From CAZHWT01 sp964536215 (GTDB taxonomy: Bacteria > Patescibacteriota > CAZHWT01): a DNA stretch of 5,895 nucleotides. The notes beneath the pieces were generated by a model. The model worked only from the letters and a program-made list of their open reading frames with translations, searched no databases and was not told the origin of the DNA. The stretch lies in NCBI GenBank assembly GCA_964536215.1, contig CAZHWT010000051.1, forward strand, positions 1-5,895. Direction: 5' to 3'. Below, piece after piece: positions 1-4,959 of the stretch (its first letter is position 1; the number at the start of each line of letters is the position of its first letter). A program made the position numbers and the translations under genes.

Positions 1-137
1 TACTAGTGGTGTTTATTTCTTGCGTCTTGAACCTTTATTTGGCATTTGGACTCTTACCCCTTGGCATTTAACTTGCCTACTCGTCGACGAAGTTATTAGT
101 TATTAGTTACTTTCCGCCAGAGGCGGACAGGAGTTAC
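1..137. repeat. Composite intergenic repeat, copy A
   Basis: This is the first of two diverged copies of a composite block; the second lies at 374-536. An exact 39-bp match (17-55 against 393-431) opens the shared part. A stretch of octamer-like units follows, then an exact 26-bp match (112-137 against 511-536) carrying the palindrome TCCGCC-AGA-GGCGGA. Copy A has about three octamer units (roughly 24 nt) fewer than copy B and carries TTATTAG heptamers (about 93-108) in their place. No open reading frame here looks like a protein. The copy may begin left of the window, so its true left end is unknown. Confidence 0.75.
113..127. repeat. Short palindrome TCCGCC-AGA-GGCGGA
   Basis: A 6-bp perfect stem with a 3-nt loop. 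The same element recurs at 512-526, at 562-576 (loop ACA) and, in shorter form with stem CCGCC/GGCGG, at 4443-4456. Repeated extragenic occurrence is what defines a REP-like element. That this one belongs to a dispersed genomic family is inference. Confidence 0.6.
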
Positions 138-150
138 TTAGCTTTTCGTT

Positions 151-180
151 TGTTCGTTATTCGTCTATTCGTTATTCGTT
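151..180. repeat. Degenerate 7/8-bp tandem repeat (GTTATTC type)
   Basis: Units GTTATTC (156-162), GTCTATTC (163-170) and GTTATTC (171-177) follow one another, flanked by partial copies at both ends. The mixture of 7- and 8-bp spacing resembles the other short-period arrays in this window. Confidence 0.55.
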
Positions 181-222
181 CCCGTAACCTGCACTTCATA
201 CTTCTATCTTCCCCTTCTTGTC

Positions 223-243
223 ATTCTCGACTCGATCGAGAAT
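223..243. repeat. REP-like hairpin ATTCTCGA/TCGAGAAT
   Basis: An 8-bp perfect inverted repeat (223-230 with 236-243) around a 5-nt loop. It resembles the widely dispersed intergenic palindromes of the form CATTC-hairpin-GAATC found in many bacterial genomes; that resemblance is from memory. It is not followed by a T-run on either strand, so a terminator role is unlikely. Confidence 0.5.
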
Positions 244-261
244 CCCTATACCAGATGTACC

Positions 262-290
262 TATACGTGTACGTACATATGTACGTACAT
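262..290. repeat. Paired TGTACGTACA palindromes
   Basis: The 10-bp perfect palindrome TGTACGTACA occurs twice, at 268-277 and 280-289, with centres 12 bp apart. A 17-bp string covering the first one (262-278) recurs exactly at 5227-5243. Two regularly spaced palindromes could be binding sites for a dimeric protein, or part of a dispersed repeat; the sequence alone does not decide. Confidence 0.5.
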
Positions 291-313
291 TTGCTTGTTC
301 GTAAGAAACTTTG

Positions 314-362
314 CGATTAGCGATTAACGATTAACGATTAACGATTAACGATTAACGATTAA
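314..362. repeat. Heptamer tandem array (CGATTAA)7
   Basis: Seven contiguous 7-bp units: one variant CGATTAG (314-320) then six exact CGATTAA copies. The units are directly contiguous with no unique spacers, so this is not a CRISPR array. It ends a few bases before copy B of the composite repeat. Perfect tandem heptamers are prone to slippage, so copy number may vary between strains or be misassembled. Confidence 0.9.
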
Positions 363-373
363 CGTGATTTTAG

Positions 374-536
374 CACTAGTGGTATTATTTACTTCTTGCG
401 TCTTGAACCTTTATTTGGCATTTGGACTCTTCTTCCTTGCCACTTACCTAGCCTACTTGCCTACTCCCGACTTGCCAACGTGCCAACTCATCGACGTTGT
501 TATTGGTTATTTCCGCCAGAGGCGGACAGGAGTTAC
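374..536. repeat. Composite intergenic repeat, copy B
   Basis: Second copy of the block at 1-137, opening with ACTAGTGGT and ending with the shared 26-bp match at 511-536. Its middle is an octamer run in register: TAGCCTAC (449-456), TTGCCTAC, TCCCGACT, TGCCAACG, TGCCAACT, CATCGACG (to 496). Copy A has fewer of these units, so the two copies differ mainly by gain or loss of octamers. Open frames that cross it are compositional and show no protein-like features. Confidence 0.75.
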
Positions 537-590
537 GTGGCTATTAGTTTGTTCGTTTATTTCCGCCACAGGCGGACAGGCAATGCGTCG
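537..590. repeat. Partial third copy of the composite repeat tail
   Basis: A TTAGTTTGTTCGTT-like stretch is followed at 562-576 by TCCGCC-ACA-GGCGGA and then GACAGG, matching the tails of copies A and B with one change in the palindrome loop. The following CAATGCG also appears in the degenerate array at 4029-4035. From here to about 670 I see nothing else recognisable. Confidence 0.5.
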
Positions 591-670
591 CTATTCAAAA
601 CCCGCACTTCTCCCCCTTGCAGCTGCAGCTACATACCGCCAGGATCTACAATGACTATCCGTCCACAATA

Positions 671-692
671 AATGCCTATTTAAATAGGTATT
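671..692. promoter_or_regulatory. Palindrome upstream of the LPSTG-protein promoter (possible operator)
   Basis: CCTATTTAAATAGG (675-688) is a perfect 14-bp palindrome. The symmetry extends to 11 bp per arm if one G-T pair is allowed. It lies 18 bp upstream of the -35 hexamer at 707-712. An operator role is inference; it could also be an incidental AT-rich palindrome. Confidence 0.3.
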
Positions 693-706
693 TATCCACT
701 CCTCTC

Positions 707-735
707 TTGACACCAATAACATTACGATGTATGCT
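707..735 (+). promoter_or_regulatory. Sigma70-type promoter for the LPSTG protein
   Basis: A perfect -35 hexamer TTGACA (707-712), a 17-bp spacer and a -10-like TATGCT (730-735) would start transcription near 742 and leave a leader of about 46 nt. That leader has no Shine-Dalgarno before the ATG at 788. A second, leaderless start is possible from TATACT at 776-781, six bases before the ATG. Confidence 0.55.
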
Positions 736-775
736 ATAACCCTCTCTCCATTGCTCCCCCAATGAACTACTCAAA

Positions 776-781
776 TATACT
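776..781 (+). promoter_or_regulatory. -10 box TATACT placed for a leaderless start
   Basis: TATACT is separated from the ATG at 788 by exactly six bases, so the A of the start codon would be the first transcribed base. The same hexamer and spacing occur at the pgi start. No good -35 lies 17 bp upstream (the nearest is TTGCTC with a 19-bp spacer), so activity is uncertain. Confidence 0.4.
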
Positions 782-787
782 TGCTAT

Positions 788-1090
788 ATGAAACTTCTTA
801 GAGTTTTATCACTATCATTACTAATTCTTAGTTTTAGCCTCGCAGCTGCGCCAAAGCCAGCTCACGCTTTTACGCTATTCGGCATTCGGTTTTTTGAAAA
901 AGCTGAGCCAACTCCAACACCTACGCCAACTCCAACACCAACCCCGGAAGCCACAACTACGCCTACCCCGGCCACAAATCAAGAAAACCTTCCTTCCACC
1001 GGTCCCGAACAAGCTGTTGGCCCAATCCTCATAGTCGTAGTTGGCGCTTTCGTGGCCCGAAAGTACTGGCAAATCTCCCAACCAGTCTAA
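788..1090 (+). CDS. Small secreted protein with Pro-Thr stalk and LPSTG sorting signal
   Basis: A 100-aa exported protein, probably surface-linked; its molecular function is unknown. Residues 1-27 are a clear signal peptide: basic K2/R5, a hydrophobic core, and an AHA cleavage motif ending at A27. After a short segment with FGIRFFEK (31-38) comes a Pro-Thr repeat from P41 to about T60, typical of wall-spanning stalks. LPSTG at 68-72, a hydrophobic segment at about 77-90 and basic R91-K92 match the order of a sortase sorting signal, although the tail after the membrane segment (YWQISQPV) is longer than usual. Almost no globular domain remains, so it may be a spacer, an anchor or a remnant of a longer protein. 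A sortase is not encoded here. The start is fixed by the signal peptide; no Shine-Dalgarno precedes it. It is the only plus-strand gene and converges on pgl. Confidence 0.85.
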   Translation: MKLLRVLSLSLLILSFSLAAAPKPAHAFTLFGIRFFEKAEPTPTPTPTPTPTPEATTTPTPATNQENLPSTGPEQAVGPILIVVVGAFVARKYWQISQPV

Positions 1091-1278
1091 CTTCCGCCTA
1101 GCACACAAAACGGCCAGCCATTTCATAATCGGCGCAAAGATTCTCAAGTCTACTCTCAACGCAATCAATCTACATCTCAGTATTCATCGCCGCTATGTAC
1201 ATTCTCCGACAGGGAATAAGCTAGCGCAGCACGCAATTCATAATTCGTACTGTGTAACACATGATAGGGAATACCACC

Positions 1279-1989
1279 CTACTCGTATCTGTTGTCAGTA
1301 AAGACGCTGGCATGCAAATGATGCCGTATCAACACAGCTGGTAATTGATAAAGCGGTGGTTCAGGCTGCTCATTTAATACTCTGTGCAAAATAGATCTTT
1401 TCTCGTCCCCAACCGCCACCACTACCAGGTGAGTACACATCAGCAGCGCCTGAGGTGTTAACGTAATTCTGTCTTTGTGTGCATGAGTAGACGAATATCC
1501 AGCCACATATCTGTCATCAAAGGTTTCTTTAAATTCTTCCTCCAGAGCCGGCATTATTCCTGCCGTATGACCATCCGAACCAATCCCCAACACAGCCACT
1601 CTGTGTGTATATTGTCCAAACATCGATAACAGCCAAGCCTGGTAGCGCGTCGCCGTGTCCAGCAAATCATTATTGCCAGTCAATATATTTCCATACTCCC
1701 AATCCTGCTGCCGACAAACGTGCTTTAACTTAACCTCTCTCTCAATGGCTGCAGCATTACTGTGTTCATGACCAACTGGGCCAAATCTTTCGTCAACCAA
1801 GCCAAAAGCAATCTTTTGCTCCTTATGTGCCTGTAGCCGCTTAATCAACGAACCATAGCTAGCAATCGCCGATCCGCCCGACAATAAATACAACGTCGGT
1901 TCGCCCGTCGCGGCTATATCAGCCAGCAAATCTCCGGCTGCTGTCATGACTTTGTCTGAAGTTAAAGAGTAAAGAAGGGGGTGAGACAT
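1279..1989 (-). CDS. pgl: 6-phosphogluconolactonase
   Basis: A cytoplasmic enzyme hydrolysing 6-phospho-D-glucono-1,5-lactone to 6-phosphogluconate, the second step of the oxidative pentose phosphate pathway. The 236-aa length fits the SOL/DevB-type family (usually about 220-260 aa). Family landmarks appear in order: LSGGS (36-40) in the phosphate-binding region, VDERFGP (65-71), and GIGSDGHTAGIMP (135-147), the family's hallmark motif with the conserved D139-G140-H141. RITLTP (174-179) and a C-terminal PAVL segment with D232 follow. It lies downstream of pgi on the same strand with a 235-nt spacer, long for a tightly coupled operon, so it may have its own promoter; I cannot identify a convincing one. 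No Shine-Dalgarno precedes the ATG, and no earlier in-frame start looks better. Its substrate is made by glucose-6-phosphate dehydrogenase, which is not encoded in the window. Confidence 0.93.
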   Translation of the reverse strand: MSHPLLYSLTSDKVMTAAGDLLADIAATGEPTLYLLSGGSAIASYGSLIKRLQAHKEQKIAFGLVDERFGPVGHEHSNAAAIEREVKLKHVCRQQDWEYGNILTGNNDLLDTATRYQAWLLSMFGQYTHRVAVLGIGSDGHTAGIMPALEEEFKETFDDRYVAGYSSTHAHKDRITLTPQALLMCTHLVVVAVGDEKRSILHRVLNEQPEPPLYQLPAVLIRHHLHASVFTDNRYE

Positions 1990-2224
1990 AACTATCCAAA
2001 TCTAAGCAACCTTAGATACACTATCTGAGTTTAAAAAGCTTACAATGCACCATAAAGCGGAGAGCGCAAAGTGGCAAGCTCAAAGCCACAACGCAAAACA
2101 TAGAGCCGACTTTAAGTTATTCACTTTGGTTTTGCACTTTACTCTTTAACGTTTACACTTATTAATATACTGGACGTCATAGCTTGTACATCGGTACTAC
2201 CCATCTATTCGGTACCGCGTCGCG
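1990..2224. other. pgi-pgl spacer
   Basis: A 235-nt non-coding spacer. It contains an imperfect hairpin (about 2064-2092) with arms GTGGC/GCCAC and a 9-nt loop, not followed by a T-run in the minus direction. The stretch 2060-2165 shows loose 8-bp periodicity of CAA/TTT steps, like a decayed version of the octamer arrays elsewhere. I see no clear terminator or promoter here. Confidence 0.4.
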
Positions 2225-3903
2225 CTACGCCGTATACGTCTTCTTCGGCTGTAGCAAATGCTCAAACGGCTTGAGTGTATCGCCAAACCCATNNNNNNNN
2301 NNNNNNNNNNNNNNNNNNNNNNNNNNNNNNNNNNNNNNNNNNNNNNNNNNNNNNNNNNNNNNNNNNNNNNNNNNNNNNNNNNNNNNNNNNNNGTCTTCTT
2401 CGGCTGTAGCAAATGCTCAAACGGCTTGAGTGTATCGCCAAACCCATCTTTGCCCAACTGAGCGTACATGAGTTGCTTGCCCAACTCTACCCCAGGCTGA
2501 TCATACGCATTAACGCCATATAGCTCACCAGCATAGGCGCAAGCCATTTCCAAAAAATAAATCAGTTGTCCCAGGTAGTATTCATCCAATCTCGGTAAAA
2601 TAATCGTACCGTTGGGCCGGCCATTATGAGCCAAGGCTATTGCCGTACTTTTAGCTTCCGTCAACAACACATCGTTCAACTCCACGCCCTGCAAATATGA
2701 CAATTCCGGCGTAGATGCTAACTCGTCTCCCAACAGCACATTTCTATCCGACTCAGCCACCGTTACTAAAGTAATCAATTTATCAAACGGTCCCTCAATA
2801 TACAATTGAACCTGAGAGTGCTGATCAGTCGCCCCCACCGCCGCCACTGGGGTTTGCCCAACATTGACCGTCTGACCAGCCACATCTTTAGCCTTGCCCA
2901 AGCTCTCAGCCCACAATTGACGATACCACTGCCCCATGCCCCGCAACCCATTAGCATACGGCATCATTACCGAAATATTCTGTCGCCGTTTAGTATTGCC
3001 CAAATAGTGAAGCACGGCAAACAGCATGGCCGGATTCTTCTCTGCTGGAGTTAAACCCAACCGCTCATCCATCTCGTAAGCACCGGCCAGCAAATCGTCA
3101 ATATTTATGCCGGCATAAGCCAGGGGGAATAATCCAACCGTCGACAATACCGAAAACCGCCCACCCACATTAGCCGGTACTACCAAACTACGATATCCTT
3201 CGCGATCTACAATCGCCCGCAAACTGCCTTTTTCAGCATCGGTCGAGACAATAATATGGTCAGCCACGTTCTCCTCGCCCACTGCCTCAGCCAGCCTTTG
3301 GCGCAAATAGACAAACGACGACATCGTCTCAATAGTGTCGCCCGACTTGGAAATAACATTAATAGCCGTCGTTTCTAAATCCAGCATATCCACCAAATCT
3401 GCCAACGCTTTGGGATCAGTATTGTCTCCGGCAAAATACATCCGCGGGCCTGGCTCAACCAAGCCAACTCCCTTGCTATCCTTAATCGCCTCGTAATCCT
3501 CGGCATCATCGTCCAGATCTTCATCAACAGACCTCTGGTCCAACTCATTCAGCCGCTGCATCTTAGTTAGCAGAGATAGCTCATTAAAATACGTGTGATT
3601 CAAGGCCCCATGCACGGCACGCGCACCCAGGTCCGAACCGCCAATCCCCAACACTACCAAAGCCGAAAATTCACTCCGAACCTGGTTAGCCATATCCTGC
3701 ACCTGCTTAAGCGTCTCAGTTGCATACGGCAGTTGGGCAAAACCCAACTCGTTATTATCCTTTTGCTCCAGAATCTTATCCTGAATCTCCACCATCCGCG
3801 GCTGCAGTTCGACCAGCTCAGCCTCAGTCGCCCCATGCTCACCCACCACCTCGTTCATCATAAAGGTAAAATCGTATACAAATTGGTCGTCAGGAATACT
3901 CAT
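2225..3903 (-). CDS. pgi: Glucose-6-phosphate isomerase, interrupted by a spurious scaffold gap
   Basis: A cytoplasmic enzyme interconverting glucose-6-phosphate and fructose-6-phosphate in glycolysis and gluconeogenesis. Family landmarks, by residue: GIGGSDLG (86-93); SKSGDTIET (185-193), the sugar-phosphate-binding loop of the SIS fold; VGGRFSVLSTVG (246-257), the first PGI signature; WAESLGK (331-337) with the expected catalytic Glu333; DQHSQ with His362, the expected ring-opening residue; and YDQPGVELGK (467-476), the second signature ending in the catalytic Lys476. Residues 124-143 form a very acidic insertion between the first two motifs. Read literally, the frame runs through the N gap into a nonsense tail. 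Collapsing the 55-bp duplication flanking the gap gives 1524 nt, exactly 508 codons including stop: a 507-aa protein ending QPKKTYTA, with TAG at 2225-2227. No Shine-Dalgarno precedes the ATG; a TATACT box six bases upstream suggests a leaderless mRNA. pgl follows on the same strand. Confidence 0.95.
2238..2447. repeat. Artefactual 55-bp duplication flanking the scaffold gap
   Basis: Bases 2238-2292 and 2393-2447 are identical over 55 bp and abut the N run directly on both sides. This is what results when two contigs that really overlap are joined by a fixed-size gap instead of being merged. Both copies encode the same C-terminal stretch of Pgi, and collapsing them keeps the frame. A genuine tandem duplication is much less likely. 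Confidence 0.93.
2293..2392. other. Scaffold gap (exactly 100 N)
   Basis: A run of exactly 100 unknown bases, the customary placeholder for a gap of unknown length. The identical flanks indicate that its real length is probably negative, that is, a 55-bp overlap. Confidence 0.97.
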
Positions 3904-3909
3904 ATAAAT

Positions 3910-3918
3910 AGTATAGCA
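3910..3918 (-). promoter_or_regulatory. Extended -10 promoter of pgi, leaderless geometry
   Basis: On the minus strand the sequence reads TGC-TATACT, an extended -10 element, followed by ATTTAT and the ATG of pgi. Transcription would begin at or next to the start codon. There is no -35-like hexamer 16-18 bp upstream, which fits an extended -10 promoter. The plus-strand string ATAAATAGTATAGCA (3904-3918) is nearly repeated at 4678-4692 and 4878-4892, where other minus-strand transcripts may start. Confidence 0.6.
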
Positions 3919-3921
3919 GAA

Positions 3922-3981
3922 TAAACCACACCGCGCCCCATCGGGTCGTTCGCGGTTTATAGTTTATGGTTTATGGTTTAT
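3922..3981. repeat. GGTTTAT heptamer array with an inverted partner
   Basis: Four contiguous heptamers, GGTTTAT, AGTTTAT, GGTTTAT and GGTTTAT, span 3954-3981. The first, with its preceding CGC, forms an imperfect inverted repeat with ATAAACC...CCGCG at about 3922-3936, just upstream of the pgi promoter. This could be a regulator site or a by-product of repeat expansion. Confidence 0.6.
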
Positions 3982-3990
3982 GGAAGAGAG

Positions 3991-4042
3991 TTTGCTCGTT
4001 TGCTCGTTTGCACGTAACTCGTACCTCGCAATGCGTAACTCT
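3991..4042. repeat. Octamer array TTTGCTCG followed by degenerate heptamers
   Basis: TTTGCTCG (3991-3998), TTTGCTCG (3999-4006) and TTTGCACG (4007-4014) form an octamer array. It passes without a break into 7-bp units TAACTCG, TACCTCG, CAATGCG and TAACTCT (4015-4042). The switch from 8- to 7-bp period within one tract is plain by eye. Nothing recognisable follows from 4043 to about 4150. Confidence 0.65.
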
Positions 4043-4156
4043 ATAAGCTGGGTATCCTGGGGGTCATGGGGAAAGTAGTGTATTAGGTAGATTGGGGATA
4101 GTAAGTATACTGGAGGCCCGACTCGTCTATTCAATGCTTCGTTATTTGAAGAGGTA

Positions 4157-4188
4157 GCAAGATGACAAGACAGCAAGGCGGCAAGTAA
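4157..4188. repeat. GCAAG octamer array
   Basis: Four 8-bp units GCAAGATG, ACAAGACA, GCAAGGCG and GCAAGTAA, with CAAG at 4158, 4166, 4174 and 4182. Related octamers occur on the complementary strand at 449-496 and 5392-5423. The array touches the T-run of the terminator at 4187-4217. Confidence 0.65.
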
Positions 4189-4217
4189 AAGAGCCCGTAT
4201 TCAACGAATACGGGCTC
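4187..4217 (-). terminator. Rho-independent terminator of the structured-RNA unit
   Basis: A perfect 12-bp stem (4191-4202 with 4206-4217) with a 3-nt loop, followed on the minus strand by TTTT (4190-4187). A second perfect 8-bp hairpin with loop TTCG on the minus strand (4220-4239) lies immediately before it. On the plus strand no T-run follows the stem. It closes the unit starting near 4677. Confidence 0.75.
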
Positions 4218-4375
4218 AACTCCGTCACGAATGACGGAGGGCAAAGATAGGAAGGGGGAAATGAAGAATGGGGAGGGGGGAGTCAACAAAATACCCAAGT
4301 ATAAGTAGGTCTCATAAACTCTCCCGCCAACACCCCTCAAAGAGCTCAACGACGTCCCCAATGTCGTCAGCAGGA

Positions 4376-4477
4376 CTATTCGCTTGAACGAATTAAGGGG
4401 CGACTCATGGGTCGCCCAAGTGTCTTACAACCAAGTAACGACCCGCCAACAGGCGGACCCCGTGAACGTGTTGCCAC
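4376..4477 (-). CDS. Possible 33-codon ORF with perfect Shine-Dalgarno, inside the structured RNA
   Basis: AAGGAGGTGA (4489-4480), a ten-base match to the anti-Shine-Dalgarno, precedes a GTG at 4477 with five bases between AGGAGG and the start. The ORF runs 33 codons to TAG and encodes a basic peptide beginning MATRSRGPPVGGSLLGCK. An ATG two bases upstream (4479) in another frame gives a 24-codon alternative. No homology is recognisable. Most of the ORF overlaps stable hairpins, so the coding reading may be secondary or false. The hairpin at 4462-4483 buries the start codon and the last bases of the Shine-Dalgarno. Confidence 0.25.
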   Translation of the reverse strand: MATRSRGPPVGGSLLGCKTLGRPMSRPLIRSSE

Positions 4478-4683
4478 ATTCACCTCCTTGATTTTTAAAA
4501 CGCTTGCAGCCGGTTCAGGCCGCGGCCGATGATTTCAAATTCTAAACGAACTCATGCCGGCAAAAGCCGGACTCGACCGATTCCTCATTTTTCTTCCTAT
4601 CTAGGCGCATTGCGCGCCATTGCAAAGGTGCAAAACTCCTGACAGCTGCCAGGAATGTCGCTCTTCTATCGAGCAACATAAAT

Positions 4684-4712
4684 ACTATAGCATACTATTA
4701 TATAAATGTCAA
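4684..4712 (-). promoter_or_regulatory. Near-consensus sigma70 promoter of the structured RNA
   Basis: On the minus strand: TTGACA (4712-4707), a 17-bp spacer, TATAGT (4689-4684), with TGC before the -10 making it extended as well. The predicted start is the G at 4677, exactly where the first hairpin begins. This is the strongest promoter in the window. Confidence 0.8.
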
Positions 4713-4750
4713 TAGTTTTTACTATATGCAAACTTATGGGCAAAAATAAG

Positions 4751-4787
4751 AAAAATCCCCGTTGCCAAAACAATGACAACGGGGATT
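4751..4787 (-). terminator. Rho-independent terminator of the right-hand unit
   Basis: A perfect 11-bp stem AATCCCCGTTG/CAACGGGGATT (4754-4764 with 4777-4787) and a 12-nt loop, followed on the minus strand by TTTTT, then CTTATTTTTG. It closes a transcript arriving from about 5115 and sits 39 bp before the next promoter's -35. Confidence 0.85.
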
Positions 4788-4883
4788 GCCGTAAAGTCAG
4801 TCCCACTCGCAGACTAACCCTACCATCGCTCCTTTCACTCCCTAGTCACACTTAATCAAGGACGTCATTGTCCTAATATAAAT

Positions 4884-4892
4884 ACTATAGTA
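4884..4892 (-). promoter_or_regulatory. Possible internal -10 element sharing the pgi and RNA promoter motif
   Basis: The plus-strand string ATAAATACTATAGTA (4878-4892) nearly matches those at 3904-3918 and 4678-4692, so TATAGT on the minus strand could start a transcript of about 125 nt near 4877, ending at the 4751-4787 terminator. There is no -35 and no extended TGN, so confidence is low. Confidence 0.25.
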
Positions 4893-4959
4893 TACAATGC
4901 ACCCAATCCGCCATCGCCCTCCTTTATACAGAGGCAGACACAGGGGTGGATCACCTCCA

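Larger units (their letters stand above)
4183..4677 (-). ncRNA. Candidate structured RNA, about 490 nt, family unknown
   Basis: The region lies between a near-perfect minus-strand promoter (4684-4712) and a terminator (4187-4217). Hairpins in transcript order (plus coordinates): 4657-4677 starting at the predicted +1; 4637-4654; 4620-4633; 4604-4618; 4557-4570 (CCGGC/GCCGG); 4507-4528; 4462-4483 with a GCAA tetraloop; 4440-4459; 4398-4417 (7-bp GGGCGAC stem); 4378-4393; 4349-4367; 4220-4239 with a UUCG loop; and the terminator. The first four are separated by only 1-3 nt. The hairpins at 4657-4677, 4637-4654, 4507-4528, 4462-4483 and 4440-4459 each rely on G-U pairs that exist only in the minus-strand RNA (A-C mismatches on the plus strand); only 4349-4367 favours plus. 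I found no signature of tmRNA, RNase P RNA, SRP RNA or a known riboswitch. It may also be a long regulatory leader for the 33-codon ORF inside it. Confidence 0.5.

Noticed and set aside
314..362. Possible CRISPR array
   Set aside because: The repeats are 7 bp and directly contiguous, with no spacers, and no cas genes are nearby.
364..671. Two overlapping plus-strand open frames of 91-96 codons
   Set aside because: They cover the composite repeat, the octamer run and palindromes, overlap each other in different frames and lack a ribosome binding site or promoter; the protein sequences are simply translated repeats.
1091..1278. Terminator between the converging LPSTG gene and pgl
   Set aside because: Only short GGCC-type pairings without a convincing stem plus T-run are visible on either strand.
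875..1301. Open frames antisense to and downstream of the LPSTG gene
   Set aside because: The antisense one is the mirror of the Pro-Thr codons (Trp/Arg/Ser-rich product); the other has no recognisable protein features.
2197..2292. Continuation of the pgi frame left of the N gap
   Set aside because: It is an out-of-frame reading of the duplicated 55-bp segment; after collapsing the overlap the true frame stops at TAG 2225-2227.
3964..4361. Minus-strand open frames of 70-76 codons
   Set aside because: They run through repeat arrays, the terminator hairpins and T-rich DNA, with no start signals and no protein-like composition.
4183..4677. tmRNA, RNase P RNA, SRP RNA or tRNA in the structured unit
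   Set aside because: I looked for a tRNA-like T-arm and CCA end, an ALAA-type tag, the RNase P GAGGAAAGTCC and ACAGAA cores, and the SRP GGAAG/GCAGC loop, and found none. A short GAGGAAT...AGTCCGG resemblance is too weak.
4947..4958. TGGATCACCTCC on the plus strand, identical to the 3' end of 16S rRNA
   Set aside because: The match stops after 12 bases and no other rRNA sequence surrounds it. It is better explained as the complement of a purine-rich Shine-Dalgarno-like stretch in a small hairpin on the minus strand.
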